From Sordaria brevicollis (Eukaryota; Ascomycota; Sordariomycetes; Sordariales; Sordariaceae): a stretch of 64,000 nt of DNA. Every line of letters begins with the position of its first letter. Within the stretch, counting starts at the first letter, position 1. Of this stretch, positions 43,146 to 56,600 are shown in pieces. Both the position numbers and the translations under genes were made by a program. Under the pieces are notes generated by a model. It worked only from the letters and a program-made list of their open reading frames with translations, searched no databases and had not been told where the DNA came from. Location: the NCBI GenBank assembly GCA_033439795.1, contig JAUTDP010000002.1:3844001-3908000 (forward strand), in the 5' to 3' direction.

Positions 43146-45844
43146 TCAGTTTGGGGGGTTCTCGGCAAAGTACCTCTCAGCCAAATACTTGGGATCAAAT
43201 GTCAACTCCTGCTTCATCGCCACATCCAACAGCCAATCCGACACCACGATCCTCGGCTCCATATTTCCCTTCTTCGCCATCTCCTCGAACTTGGGCCACA
43301 GCACCGTCTCCGGCGGGCTCATTGACGTCAACAAGTAAACCGGCTCGGGCGGCGCCCCTCCGTCCTCCTCGGGCGTGGTAGGCTTGATGACCGACGCCCC
43401 GCGGCCGCGGAAGAGCTTGAAGATGGCCCCGTTAGCCTCGGCGATAGCCTGGTAGCTCTGCACGCCGTTCTTGATCTCGGCCGTGCAGAAGATGGGTACG
43501 CCCCAGAGCAGACGGCCCCGGTTGGCGCGAGCGCGCGAGATGGCCGTCTCAAGGGTGACGCCGAAGCGCTTCTCGTTTTCCTTGTCCTCTAGCAGGTAGT
43601 CCTCGATAGGCAGCATCTTGCCGGCCTCGATGCAGGCGGTGACGAAGTCGGACGAGATGATATCTAGACCGCGAGCCAGACAACGGAGAAACTTCATAGT
43701 TCTCACCATCAGCGGCGCGGCAAGATAGTCGGCGATACCGTTGTCTTGAACGATTTGAATGCCCATAGCACGTAGTTTTCGCTATACGTCAAACAGGTTA
43801 GGTCAGCTTGGCAATGTCTTTGTGCGTGTGTCAGGGCACACAAGGATCAAACTCACCCTATCTGCGTCCTCGCGTGGCTTGTCGTTCACCCATCTCTTAT
43901 AGCCTGTCAAGCAGATGCGCATCTCGACTGGGCCCGATGAGACCCTAGCCTTTTTGGCAGGACGTTTTTGTGCTGCCTCATCCTCCTCATCCTCCTCTTC
44001 TGCTGGACTTGACTCCTTCGCGGACCGTTCCCGGTCAATCTGGTCTGCCGCCCGCTTACCGCCCCATGGGCCGCCCTTTGCTGTCCGCTGCTTTTCCTTC
44101 TCATACAGAGCAATATCCGGTGCGAGCTGATGTAGCTTGGACAACGCCTTGTCCTTGGCGCTACGGCTCCCACTGGACATGAGTGATGGTGTGTCGTTTT
44201 CCTTTCCATTTCGTGCGGTCCGGGTTGCCTTTGCTGGTGTTTGGAGATTTTGCTTGTTCTGCGTCCCCCGTGGTGCCTTGCTGGCTGCCTTCCCAGTGAG
44301 TGGGCTTGATTCGTTCACAGCTGCTCCAGCATCGGTCTCTGCCAGGTTGGAGGCATACACGTTCTTGTTCGCGGCCTCATTTGCTTTGCGCTTCCGCTTT
44401 GCAGTCGCGGTAAGCGATTCCTCACCACCGGGATAGTACAACTCACGTAACTTTTGTTCGTCGAAAAAGGTGCTGCCGATGATCTCGCCGAGATTTGTCC
44501 TAGGCGGGAAGTGTTGGTACCTGGGGTTGGAGAACGACTGTACCTCACTCTTGGCGTAACTGTCTTCGATCCAGAGATGGTTGACTATCTCGATGTTCCA
44601 TTCCTTGGCCGCCTCGCACTTTTCGCCGTTCATCCGAGCCGTGATCAAGTGGGTATTGTCGGCCTTCATGGTCTTGGTGTACGTTGCACCCGCCGCAGTG
44701 ATGAGGTTCTCGAGGTATACTCGAGCATCACCTCCATAGTTGGAAATCGTGATCTTCATATCCCTGAATCCGGGTATGCCCTCTCGTGGTATCGGGTAAT
44801 GCAGAAGTCGTCGCGTAGGCCTCGTCCATTCGTTGTGTACAATGAGATAGTAGAGCCAAGCAAGGTTGCCCACGTCTTTCCCTTGTTGTGCTGCGCGAAC
44901 ATAATCGTCCCCATCGCGATATTGGCACACGTACATATCGCATGCATCGACATCATTCACGACCTCCCCGCCACTTTGCTCAATTAGGTTGTTTAAGATG
45001 GGTCGCAGCCGCGCGTTGACAGGGAGATCTTTGGAAAGCATGACCTTCTTCTGAGCGAAAACAACAATCTTTTCCCTCTCCTTCCCCGGCATCATAGAGC
45101 TGGGTAGTGCGGAAGTGGCACCTTCCAGAGCCTCACTTGCTGGAATTTTGACTTCTTCGTCGGGTCCCTTACGCAGGATCTCGGGATCGGGCAGCAAATA
45201 AGGTGCTTCGCTGATTCGCCTCCCTAGCCTGAAGCAGTCATCGAACCAATGCGGAAGGACGATCTTGCACTTGGGGTTCTTCTTCAAAGCCTCCTGGCAC
45301 TTCTCATGGTCCATGGACAAGGCGCAGATATGGGTGGTTTGACGCGTCAAGTCCTTCGATTCCATACCACCCAGCGCCATGGTCGCACCAATAATGGTTT
45401 CCTTGTCGGACTCGGGAATGTCGGCGCAGGTGAGAATGACGTTGGAGAAGATCATTCTAGGATCGGGAGAGTATGGCCTCACTTGGGCGACCTTGCTTCG
45501 GGCTAGCGTGACTTTGATCCAGTTGGTGTTGACGACGGGGATCATGTATTGGAGCGCATCGTGATACTCTTCGAAGTCGATCGTGTTCGAGACAATATGT
45601 GTCGCGTGTTCTAAAGGGATTGTGCCATTTCTCTTCGGCTCAAGAACTTCGGCACCATGCTTTTGTACAAGCCTGGACATCTAACATGGTACTGAGACGT
45701 TAGAGAATCCACGATATCTCGCCTCGAGTCTTATGGGCAGGAGAGACGTACTTCTGCTATCGTACTAGCGGACAGAGACTTGCTCTGCACAAAGTAGATG
45801 TAGCAGCCGTCCAGAAGGTCCGGCTTTCCATTTTCCCCGGCCAT
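43146..45844 (-). CDS. RTT107: Six-BRCT DNA-damage scaffold (Rtt107/Brc1 type)
   Basis: Three exons: 45844-45752, 45680-43857 and 43781-43146, encoding 850 residues. Intron 1 (GTACGT...GTTAG) joins ASTIAE to MSRLVQKHG inside BRCT1. Intron 2 (GTGAGT...TATAG) joins EDADR to RKLRAMGIQ inside BRCT5; both complete a BRCT fold. Domains: BRCT1-2 at ~8-200 (WIKVTLAR, HWFDDCFRLGRR), BRCT3-4 at ~235-425 (WLYYLIVHNEW, HLWIEDSYAK), a Lys/Ser/Ala-rich linker (~430-605), and BRCT5-6 at ~610-845 (SDFVTACIEAGKMLP, LLWGVPIFCTAEIKNGVQSY, VSDWLLDVAMKQ). The 4+2 arrangement matches S. pombe Brc1 and yeast Rtt107, whose last pair reads gamma-H2A and which support replication-fork repair with Smc5/6 and Slx4. The gene starts ~0.4 kb from the edge of the RIPed block. 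Confidence 0.88.
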
Positions 45845-46264
45845 TTTCCTGATGTAAACGCGGTTTCGCTCGATCAATTACAAGTTATACAGGAAGCGTC
45901 GAAGCGCAAGGTGTTGAGTCGATTCTAATCGATTTCCATGGGCAAATGGTTGTCGCAAGTGAGGGTGATGATGTGTGAAAAGCGACAGGCAAATGCAGAC
46001 GAATTGGCGATGCGAACCAATGCAGTGGCTGTTGATTGAAGGAAAGACTCAATTGTCTTCTTGTTTGTCTGCCATTGGCAAAATGGGTCAGCTTGCAGGC
46101 GACGCGATCGGAAAAAGCCAATGTGGGGCCATGACGCGACCCAGGCACGCTCTGTCACCTGACCGCGGAATAGCTTCGTGCTACCTCTAGTACTAACAGT
46201 TTAATGGCTTCCTTATCTTATCATCTGTGCAGACGTAACGACGATTTCCCCCACTTTCCGTTGT
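45845..46264. other. Promoter region of the BRCT gene up to the repeat block
   Basis: About 420 bp of normal base composition upstream of the BRCT gene; no gene. It is the last unmutated DNA before the RIPed region. Confidence 0.5.
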
Positions 46265-46326
46265 TAGGGTGCGTTCGGCAATCTGGGAAATGGCCTTCTG
46301 AAATGAACTTTCCATAAGGAACGCAT
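46265..46326. other. Imperfect inverted repeat at the edge of the AT-rich block
   Basis: TTAGGGTGCGTTC at about 46,264-46,276 is mirrored by GAACGCATTAGCC at about 46,314-46,326, a core 7-bp inverted repeat (TGCGTTC/GAACGCA) with partly matching flanks. Base composition changes right after it. It could be the end of a TIR transposon whose other end has decayed; the partner end is not seen. Confidence 0.3.
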
Positions 46327-46329
46327 TAG

Positions 46330-48330
46330 CCTCTCCTAAACCCGTTTTTAGCGGCAAATTCTAATAAATATAGGGTCATAATTTTCGGTTCAAAAACCGG
46401 ATTTCAGGAGCCTATTCGTATATACAAATTTCTAGAAAATTATAAAAATGAAACTTTTCTTAGGAATCTCGTAATATTAATATTTAAAGTAAATAAAAGG
46501 TTATATTTATTATTATAATCGATTATTTCCTTTATCCTTTTATTTATACCCGCTTTATTTTCTTCTCTTATTGTAATTCCCTTATTTTCCATACTAAAAT
46601 GAGTTAGGAATTGATTGGAAGCGAATTCTAAACCTTAAATTCTTAAATTTAATCGTTTTCGTTAAATTCCTAAATAAATTAATTAAACTAATTTACTTTT
46701 ACCCAACCTAATTAACCTAATTAAATAATTAATCGTAATAAAAGTAAAGGTAAAAAGGCTTCGACGATAATTTTAAATAAAAAGAAGAATTGGATATAAA
46801 TTCTAATATAAAAAATCCATTTCCTAATTAAATTCGGGAAAGCTATCGAAAGTAATTTAATTAATTAGAATAGGTATAAAGAATAAATATATATTAAATT
46901 CATTAATAGTATACGTAACGAATTCGGCATTATTCCTAATAATTAATAAATACGTAATAAAATTGATTATTTAAGGAAGAAATAGCGCGTTTAATATATT
47001 TTTAAATCGTTATTTAAATTCGATTTCGATCCTAATACTAATATACTAACTATAAAGGATAACGTTTAGGAACGGATAATTAAGGTTAATATATTATATT
47101 AATATAAATATAATATAAGTAAATTAATTAAATATAATAAGCCTATAAAGAGGTTAGCTAATTTCGTAAATAGGGTCTCCCGTATTGTAAATTTATAAAG
47201 TAGGTTTTTATTAATAATTAGGGAATTATTAGGGAATATACGGTAATTTTGGGCTAATTATTATCGATTAAAGAAATATAATAAGTAAATCCCCTATTAA
47301 ATTTATTAACCGACGAGAATAATAAGGATATACCTATCCCCGCTTATATAAAGGATAATAATTTAAAGAAGTCGGCTATTAATAATTAAAATCTTAAAAA
47401 GAAAAAGAGGAAGAGTAATAGTGAAATTATTATAGAGAATTTGAAAAATTTAACGACTACGTTATTAAAGGAGGATAACGACTACGACCGTAATTATATC
47501 GAGAAGGTAATTATCGAAGAGAAAAAGGCGGGGGGGGAGTAATTAAATAAGGCGTTCGATATTTTTAATTGGAATTAGGAGGAGAAGGTCGATAACGACG
47601 TTACTAAAGCTATTTTTATTAAGTAGTAATTTTCTAAAATTAAAATTAATATATTTATAAGGATATTATAAAAAAAAAGGGAATATTATTTTAAAAAGGT
47701 AAAGAGAAAAATTAAAAAGGAGAAGGATAAAAGAGAGGTAGGATTTAAACTTTTATTAAATTTATTAATCGACCCTACCCTATAATAATATTGAAAGAGC
47801 GCTATATTTTAACGTTATTAGCGGGGTAATTTAATAATTTATATAAAAACGGGAGCGGGATATAGGGCGACCCCGGATTTTTTTTATCTTATCGATTTAA
47901 TATATTTTTTCAATACCTTTATATTACCACCAAAAAAAATTATATATATATAAAAAATATACCATTATAATCGCTAAATTGAATTAAATCGATATATTTA
48001 ATTATTATTAATTTTAATAAAATTTTATAGGCAATATAAATATTAAAAATAGTATTACGATTTTAATTTATACGGTATAGCGGGAGTTAAAACCGCGCTA
48101 GTATAATTTAATATATTAAATTTATTTATTTAAAATCTAAAATATTTTGAAATCGAAGGTATAAAATTCTAATATTTATATTCGGTTGTTTATATTCTAG
48201 TACTTTAATATTTTAATATATACTTTAGATTATTATTTAAATTATTATTTATATTATTATTTAGATTATTATTTAAATTATTATTATTTTAATAAATTTA
48301 ATCGATTTAAGAAGTAATTTAAGTATATAA
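46330..48330. repeat. RIP-mutated AT-rich DNA of unknown origin
   Basis: 2 kb with very high A+T, almost no CpA or TpG, and frequent stops in all six frames. CpG is retained. This is the pattern of repeat-induced point mutation, so the sequence was once repeated. A stretch at about 47,350-47,760 has Lys/Glu/Asp-like codon remnants, but I cannot assign an element type. It is flanked on the right by the 5' LTR of element 1. Confidence 0.75.
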
Positions 48331-48616
48331 TATCACAGGATTATACCTATGCTATACCCGGTATACGCACTAACCACCTATATAAGTGCCCAAATCCCTA
48401 ACGACCATTCCCGACTATAGTACGCATACTATAACTCAATATAATCTAAATTTAATTACTTATAATTACGTATAGTATCACGTAGGTACGCACGGATTAG
48501 GGTATAAACTCGCGCCTATATATCTAATCCTCCGTATATACTTCTCCCTTCCCTTCCTTCGTATAATAATATATATTTTATTATATACTTAACGGTATTA
48601 ACGCTATCCTTTAATA
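48331..48616 (+). repeat. 5' LTR of element 1
   Basis: 286 bp, starting TATCACAGG (ancestral TG with RIP change) and ending CCTTTAATA (ancestral CA). It aligns along its whole length with the two LTRs of element 2 in the opposite orientation; the differences I read are C/T or G/A. Confidence 0.88.
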
Positions 48617-50388
48617 ATTTATTACACCTTCTTTAACGCTACGTACATAATTTTCGAAGAAGATTAATCGTTAATTATATTAATTAGTATTAAAATTCGT
48701 TTCTTTAGCGGCTAACGCTCTAGCGACGGTCTTACAATTAATTCGAATTAAATAATTATTAAAATGAATATTACTACTACGGTCGCTCGTATTCTCTTTT
48801 CTTTTATATTTATTAAAATATATTAATTTAAACGATTAATATCCGATTTAATCCTTATTATAATTATTAATACCTTCGTTACGGCTATTACACTTTCCGA
48901 AATTAGAAATATCGATCTTTATAATATCGAATTCTAAGATTAATTTACCGACGTTATTTACGCGTATAATAATAATTCTATTATTATCCCGGTTTTTATT
49001 ATTTAAATTTTTAATTTGGGTAATTACCCTACGTTTTCGGCCGCCGTTTACGCGTTCGCCCGCTTTATATAATTTAACGTTATTTTTATTACCGCCGAGC
49101 TTTAAAGTATTAAGGAGGACTTTTAATAATCCGAAGACGAGAATAATTAATTATATTAAGATTTCAATTAGTTTTATATTTTAATTTAAGATAAAGATTA
49201 GATTAATACGATTTTTAATATTAATTTCGCAATTTTTAGAATTAATTATACCCTTTAATTCTTAAATACCGCCGTTAAATAATAAATTTAATATAACGTT
49301 TATAAATAAACCTTCGTTAATATAACCTCTTAATATAATAATATTATTAACGATTTTTAAATTCGTTTAATTACCCTTTAATAAAATTTATCCGACGTTT
49401 AAAAACGTTATTCCGACTTTAAAATTAATTTTTAGAATATAATTAAATACGAAATAATTAAATATTAGAAAATAATTAACGACCTTCGCTAATATTTATT
49501 TAAACCTACCGACCTTGCGTTCGTACCTTTATTCGATAATAATAATAATAATAATTCCAATTCTAATTTTAATAATTCCGAATCCGAATTTAATAATATA
49601 ATTACTAACGACCTAATTGGAAGTAACGGCGGTAACGGCTATAAATTGGTATTATATATTATCGTTTCCCCCGTTTTCAATAGTATTAGTAAAATTTTTA
49701 AGAGAGTTATTAAATTTCGTTAATAGCGCGTTAATATTTTATTTACTTTTAAGGATAAACTTTCCGCCTTTAAAACCGAAAATACTAAATTTTCTTTAAT
49801 TTCCCATTCCCTTCGCAATAAACTTTAGGAGGTAATCGAGCCCGAATTTATTAAAATTCTATTTAGTAAATTAGTTAAATAGTCTATTACTTTCAATTTA
49901 TTTAAATAAATAATTAATAAATATAATAATATTAATATTATAATTTAAATTCGTTATAAATTCGAGGATTTAAAAATAAGTAAAATAAAATAATTTAATT
50001 TCGAAGATAAATTTATTATTATTATCGAACGTTATTAATCTAATAATAATATAAAAATTTATTATTTCTATTAACGTTTAATTGAATATTTTTATAACGC
50101 TATCGTTTTATAACGCTCCTAATTTAAGGATAATAAATTCGATGAATAGTTCGAAATGACCCGCGATTTCGCTAAATAATTCGAATAGAAGAATTAGTAC
50201 GATAAAATCGCTAATTTTTATTATAAGTCTAATATTAATAACCCTATTGCCGGCTTTAATTCCGCTTTTAATAATACGAATAACTCTATTCTTAAATTTA
50301 TTGTTAACAAGGGCGGTATTATTATAAATTTCGATTGTATATCCGCTTCTAACGTTTAAATCTCCTATATAATCGATAACGATATATT
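48617..50388 (+). pseudogene. gag-region relic of element 1
   Basis: Full of stops, but matches the minus-strand sequence of element 2 just inside its 5' LTR (for example ATTCTCTTTTCTTTTATATT followed by TATTAAAATATATTAATTTAAA). It ends at ATATT, the target duplication of element 2. Confidence 0.75.
50384..50388. repeat. Left target-site duplication of element 2 (ATATT)
   Basis: ATATT before the left LTR pairs with GTATT at 58,068-58,072 after the right LTR. The uninterrupted homologous site inside element 2 reads CGAT-ATATT-TTAATATT, as expected for one 5-bp duplication with a single G/A difference. Confidence 0.75.
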
Positions 50389-50674
50389 TATTAAGGGACA
50401 GCGTTGGCACCGTTAGGTATATAATAAGATATATGTTATTGTACGAAGGAAGGGAAGGGAGAAGTATATACGGAGGACTGGATATATGGGCGCGAGCCCA
50501 TACCCTAATCCATACGTACCCACGTAATACTGCACGTGACTATAAGTAATTAAATCTGGACTATATCGAACTATAATATATATACTATAATCGGGAATAA
50601 TCGCTAAAAATCTAAATACCTATATAGGTGGTTAGTACGTATACCGGGTATAGTATAAATATAATCCTATAATA
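50389..50674 (-). repeat. 3' LTR of element 2
   Basis: 286 bp. On the minus strand it begins TATTATAGG (from TGTTATAGG) and ends CCCTTAATA. It is the least RIP-changed of the three LTR copies at its outer end (GACAGCGTTGGCACCG kept on the plus strand). Confidence 0.88.
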
Positions 50675-50690
50675 TTATCCCCCTTTAAAA
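50675..50690 (-). other. Polypurine tract of element 2
   Basis: On the minus strand TTTTAAAGGGGGATAA directly precedes the 3' LTR. A purine run next to the 3' LTR is the plus-strand primer of LTR retrotransposons and fixes the orientation independently of coding matches. Confidence 0.8.
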
Positions 50691-53600
50691 GAAATTCGTA
50701 GAGTTAAAAAAATTTATATATACGTATAATTATAATTTAAAATCCTTTATTAATTTATTAAATACTTTTAACTATAACGTTAATTATATCCTAGACTATT
50801 TATCTATTAAAAATCGTACAATCTTCGTTATTACCTCTATAAATCCCTCTTCTACCTCCTTCTTAATTAATAATAATTCCGTTTTAGAGATAACGAATCG
50901 TTATATTAAGCGGGTAAAATAACGGCGTAAAGCGCAGGGTTCGGTATTAGCATTAAATTATTCGTTGCAAATAACGGGGTCCGTTATCGGGTATTTTCCT
51001 TCTTATTTAAAGTAATCGAAAAATTCCTTAACGTAGGGCGGTATTAATTTATCGGAATAGTCGTAATAAAATTCTTAAAGATGTACTTTATAATCGATAA
51101 CGTTATTAACCTTTTCCTAAGTAGGGTCGTAATCGCCCTTCTATTTAATTAAATAATATTAATAACGGTTTTTTCCTTTTTATTTAATATTTAATAATTT
51201 ATTAAATCCTTATTTAATATATTCCTCGTAATCGTCGGTACGAATTATAATTCTACCCTCGTTAGCGCGGACGTCGGAATCGACGATTTAGCCGGAGAAA
51301 CTTTAACCGATTTAACGTTAAATTATCGAAATATAGAAAATTAGCAAGCATTTTATATTATTAGGTAATTGTAATTTAATAATATATAAGTCCGCTTTTA
51401 AAATTTTAAATAGTCCTTCTTAGCGGGGGAAGAATTTAATATATAGGCGACCGCTAATTAAATTAAACGTATCGAATAGAACGGTATCCCCTTCCTTATA
51501 TTTTACTAAATCAACCCACTTCTTATTAGCGTTTTTTTCGTACCGGTCTTAATTACGTTTAATTTATTAAATTACGAAGTCCTAAATTTTACGGAAATAA
51601 TCGGCGAATTCGTTAGCCTTATAGTATTTTTTTAATTATATAGGTAATAACGTTAGCGGTAGGGGGTTACGAAATTTAATACTTATACGGGGGTAATAAT
51701 TATAATTGGCGAAGAAAGGTAATAAGCCTATTAACGAGGATATTGCGTTATTACCGGCGAATTTTATAAAAGGAAATTATTTAGCCTAATCGGTTTATAT
51801 TTAATTAATATATAATCGGAAGTATTATTCTATTTTTACGTTAATATATTTAGTTTAAATATTTATTTAAAGGTAGAAAATAGAGGTTAAAGTGCGTTTA
51901 ATACCTAAACGTTAATATAAGGAGGATTAAAATTATAATACAAATTAAATACCTTTATCCGAAAGGACGGAATTTAAAAAGCTGTAAAGGTAATAAATAT
52001 AATCGATAAAACGTTCGGCTAATTTTTTTATTAATAGCGTAATTATTAGTATAAAGTATTATATTTTTATTAATTAATTAACGACGACGTAAATGTATTT
52101 AAATTCTTAATTAAAGTAAAAATTACCGGGGAGTAGAATAATATAATCGATAGAAATATAAATTTAAGGAGCTAATACAACGGGTAAGGTTTTAAAAAGG
52201 TTAATAGAACCATATTTAAAGAATTTAATCTTTATATAAAGTAAATAGGCTTTATAGAATATATATATATTATTAGCTATACCCTTCTAATAGAATTTTT
52301 AAAATAGGAATTCGTAAATAGCGTTACGATTAGGGTAATTTATATTAAGCGAATTATATTAACGATTAATTAATTAGAATTAGAATTCCTTATTATAAAG
52401 GTCGATTATTATATAATTACGCTATTTAATAATATTATTAAGGGTAACTTAATATTCGCTAAAAGTTTTATAAAGGACTTTACGAATCGAAATTAATTAA
52501 TTATAATTATTTAAATTATTTAAAGCGGAGATTATTTTTTAAAGGAATACGGAATTTTCGTAATTATTTAAAATAATATTATTAATTAATTTATTTTTAT
52601 AATCGCTTATTAGGGAAAAGGAATAATAAAAGGTTGGGTTTTTTTCATCGAAGCAACCGTTTGCGAATTATAAAGGTTAGAAAAGGGTATATTAATAAGC
52701 GGCGAAACGTTCGTCTTCAATACCCGCGGGGATATTATTAGGCTTCCTATTAAGGGTATTAGGGCGTAAATTCTTTAATCCTAAAGTATATTGAATTTAA
52801 AAGTTAAAACGTAATAAGAATTACAATTAATATATATACTACTATATAAATTGCTTATTAATTATAAAGGTCTTCAAATTTTTATAATCCGTTAAAATAT
52901 CGAATAATTATTATACTCCTTTAAATTCGGGTTATTATTCCTCTAACGCTTTAATAATAATTAAGAGTTTTTTATTATAAACGTTATAATTATACTTTTA
53001 AATTATATATTTTACTAAAAAGTAAGCGATTAAATATAATACTCCGTCGTTACTATATTATAAAAATATACCCCCTATTACTTAATTAAATATATTTATT
53101 TCAATTATAATCTTTTTAATTTAATTATAAATCTTTAATATAAATTTAATTACGAAAGCTTTCTTTAATATATTAAAAGCGGATTAATAATAATTAGATT
53201 ATAATTATAATACATTTTTCTTTATTAATTTATATAACGGGGATATTATCGTCGAAAATACTTTAATAAAACGCCGGTAGAAGTTCGCGAAACCGAAGAA
53301 TTACTAAAGCGATTTCTTAAATTAAAAGGGCGTTTAATCGAATACAACTTTAACTTTATTTAAATCCATTTTAATACCGCTTAATATAATAATTAAACCG
53401 AAGTATTTTGTACGTTTCGTATAGAATTTACATTTATTAATATTTACGCTTAAACCGGCTTTAATTAAACGTTCGAAAATATCGTTAATATATTATTCGT
53501 AATCCTTCTCGTTATTAAAATATATAAAAATATTATCGAAATAAGCGGTCGCGTAAACGTCGAAAATATTATATAAAATATCGTTAATATAATTCTAAAA

Positions 53601-56600
53601 AGCGCCGAAGGCGCTTTAAAAGCTAAAAAGTATAACCAAGGATTCGAATAGCCTAAACTTTATTATAAACGCGGTTAGCTATTCGTAATTTTCCTTAATA
53701 CAGACCCGGTTAAAAGTAATAATAATATCTAATTTAATAAAAATTTTAACGTAATAAATAGCGTTGAATATTTCTTTAATAAATGGGAGTAAGTAGCGGA
53801 ACTTAAGGGTAATATTATTAATACTTCGGTAATTAATATAAACGTAGACTCCTCCTCCCGGCTTTTTAATTAAAAATATAAGAATAGAAATTTTTAATTA
53901 TAATAGCCGGATAAATTTCTTTTTTAAATTATCGTCGATTTATTTTTTAATAACGTTAAATTCTTTTGGGTTAAAAGTACGATTACGGAAAGCGGATAAT
54001 ATAACGCTAAATTTGAATTCGAATTTAAAATCGTAAGACCGGTTAGGGGGTAGTATATTAACGCTTTCCTAACGGAAATTACTCGTCTATTACTAATATT
54101 ACTAAAGTAATTTTTATTAAATTTGAACGTCGGTCTTTAAGGGTTTATTTACCTTTTCGTAGAATTTAATAATATTTTTAAATATAATTTTATTAATATT
54201 AATATTATTAGCAGTAAAATAATAATTAATAATCTCTTTACAAATTTAAAAATCGGAAGTATCGCCTATAAATATAATTAAAGCGGAGATTTTAATTGCT
54301 TTAATAATTTCTTTATTTCTAATACTATAAAATATATCGATTTAAATATAATAATTACTACCGAAGAACTTTTTATAATAAATTGCTTTACCGTTTATAA
54401 TATTTTTAATTATATTAACCGTAAAATTATTACTAATTACATTCGGGGTTAAAACGTTTTTTTCTTTTATTATTTTATCTTCGTCTATTATACGTTAAAT
54501 ATCTTTTATTATATTCGCCCTTATTATATAAATAATTTAAAGCTTATATTTTTCGGCGAATTAATTAAATATAGCTATTAAGAGCTCTTTAATATTAATT
54601 AGGTCGAAAGGTCCTTTAAAAATATAATAAAAGCGGATTAATATTCGATAATCGGGGAAAGAAATATATACTCCTCCGGCTAAACGATATAATATAGGGA
54701 TTATATATAATAGAAGAAGGGGGTAATAACGTATTATAACTATTAATATAAGAATTTAATTACTAATAATTTTATTAATAAAGATTACGCCTATTTTATT
54801 AACGACCCTTTACTTAAATTTATTAAAACGGTAATAAGCGGCGTATTTAACGATCGCGGAAATAGAAATCTAACGAACAGCTTCTAATAATAAGGCGGGG
54901 GTATCTAATTCTCTTTTATTAAAGACGTTTAAAACGGAAGGTTTCTAATATATTAATCGCATCCTAAAGGAATTCCTAAAAGTAATAATAGAAGGTATAC
55001 TACTAAGAATAATAATTAAAAGCGTATCGACGTTATATTTACGTAATAACGGTACGTAATATAAATAACGGAATATTCCTAAGGGAAAGTAATTACGTTA
55101 TTTATAAGTAGAACTAAAAATAAAGCGATCGTTAAATTAATTAATATTAAGGGCGTAATAAATTAATTACAAATATCCGAAAATAACGGGGTTATCCTTT
55201 ATAAAATCGTAAATAAAAAAATCGATAAATTCGTAATATACGCTAATATTTATAATTAAACGACTAAAATACGTAATATTCCCCTTCGTTTAATTATTAA
55301 CGAGGTATAAGAATTTGGGGAATTAGAATTTAAAAATTAAAAGATTATTATATAAAACGAAACGACGGTTAATAAACCCTAGGGTAATATAACCACTATT
55401 AACGAATATAGTATAATATATTTTACGTAATCTATAAAATAAATAAATAGAAAGATTTAATAAATTGGGGTATTTATAACGGCTATTTATAAAAGATTTA
55501 TTAATCTTAATAATTTCAAATTTAACTATAAGGATACTCCTTAATTATCCTCCTCCTTATTTATATTTAATAAATATTAGCCTCTAATTACAATTTAAAC
55601 GGGAAATTATATATTTCCTTAACTATTAATAAAACCGTTCTTATTATTTATAACCGGGCCTACGAAGCCGTAAGGGTATATAAAGGTAAAGTAGTAAATA
55701 AATTACTATTACAATATAAAATAACCGGGAACCGGAGTATTAAGAACGGGAATACCTATAACGTTAACATTATAATAATTATATTAACCGTATCTATATT
55801 AACCCTAGGCAGGGCGCTATTATTAATTACCGTTATTATTATTATTTTTTTCCTTTTCCTTTTTATCCTTTTTCTCTTTCTTCTCCTTTTCTCTCTCTTT
55901 ACGTAATTTATATTTAAGTACTTCCTTTTTAAATTAAATACGACCTTTATATTTAATAAAGAAATAGCCTTTATAATTATAGCGGGTATAAGTACTAATT
56001 TTTATATAATATTAAAATATATCGTTATTAATTATACAGGAAATTTAAACGTCGGAGGCGGATATAAAATCGAAATCTATAGCAGTACCGCCCTCGTTAA
56101 TAATAAATTCGGGAATAGAACCGCTCGTATTACTAAAGGCGGAACTAGAGCCGGTAATAGGGTTATTAATATTAGATTTATAATAAGGGTTAGCGATTTT
56201 ATTATATTAATTCTTTTATTCGAATTATTTAGCGAAATTATAGGTTATTTCGAATTATTCGTTAAATTTATTATCCTTAGGTTAGGGGCGCTATAAAGCG
56301 ATAACGTTACGAAAGCGTTCGGTTAAGCGTTAACGGAAGTAATAGATCTTTATATTATTATTAAATTAATAACGTTCGATAATAATAACGAATTTATCTT
56401 CGAAATTAAATTATTTTATTTTACCCATTTTTAGGTCCTCGAATTTATAACGAATTTGAACTATAATATCGACGTTATTATATTTATTAATTATTTACTT
56501 AAATAAATCGAAAGTAATAGACTATTTAACCGGTTTATTAAATAGAATTTTAATAAATTTAAGTTCGATTACCTTTTAAAATTTACCGCGAAGGGAGTGG

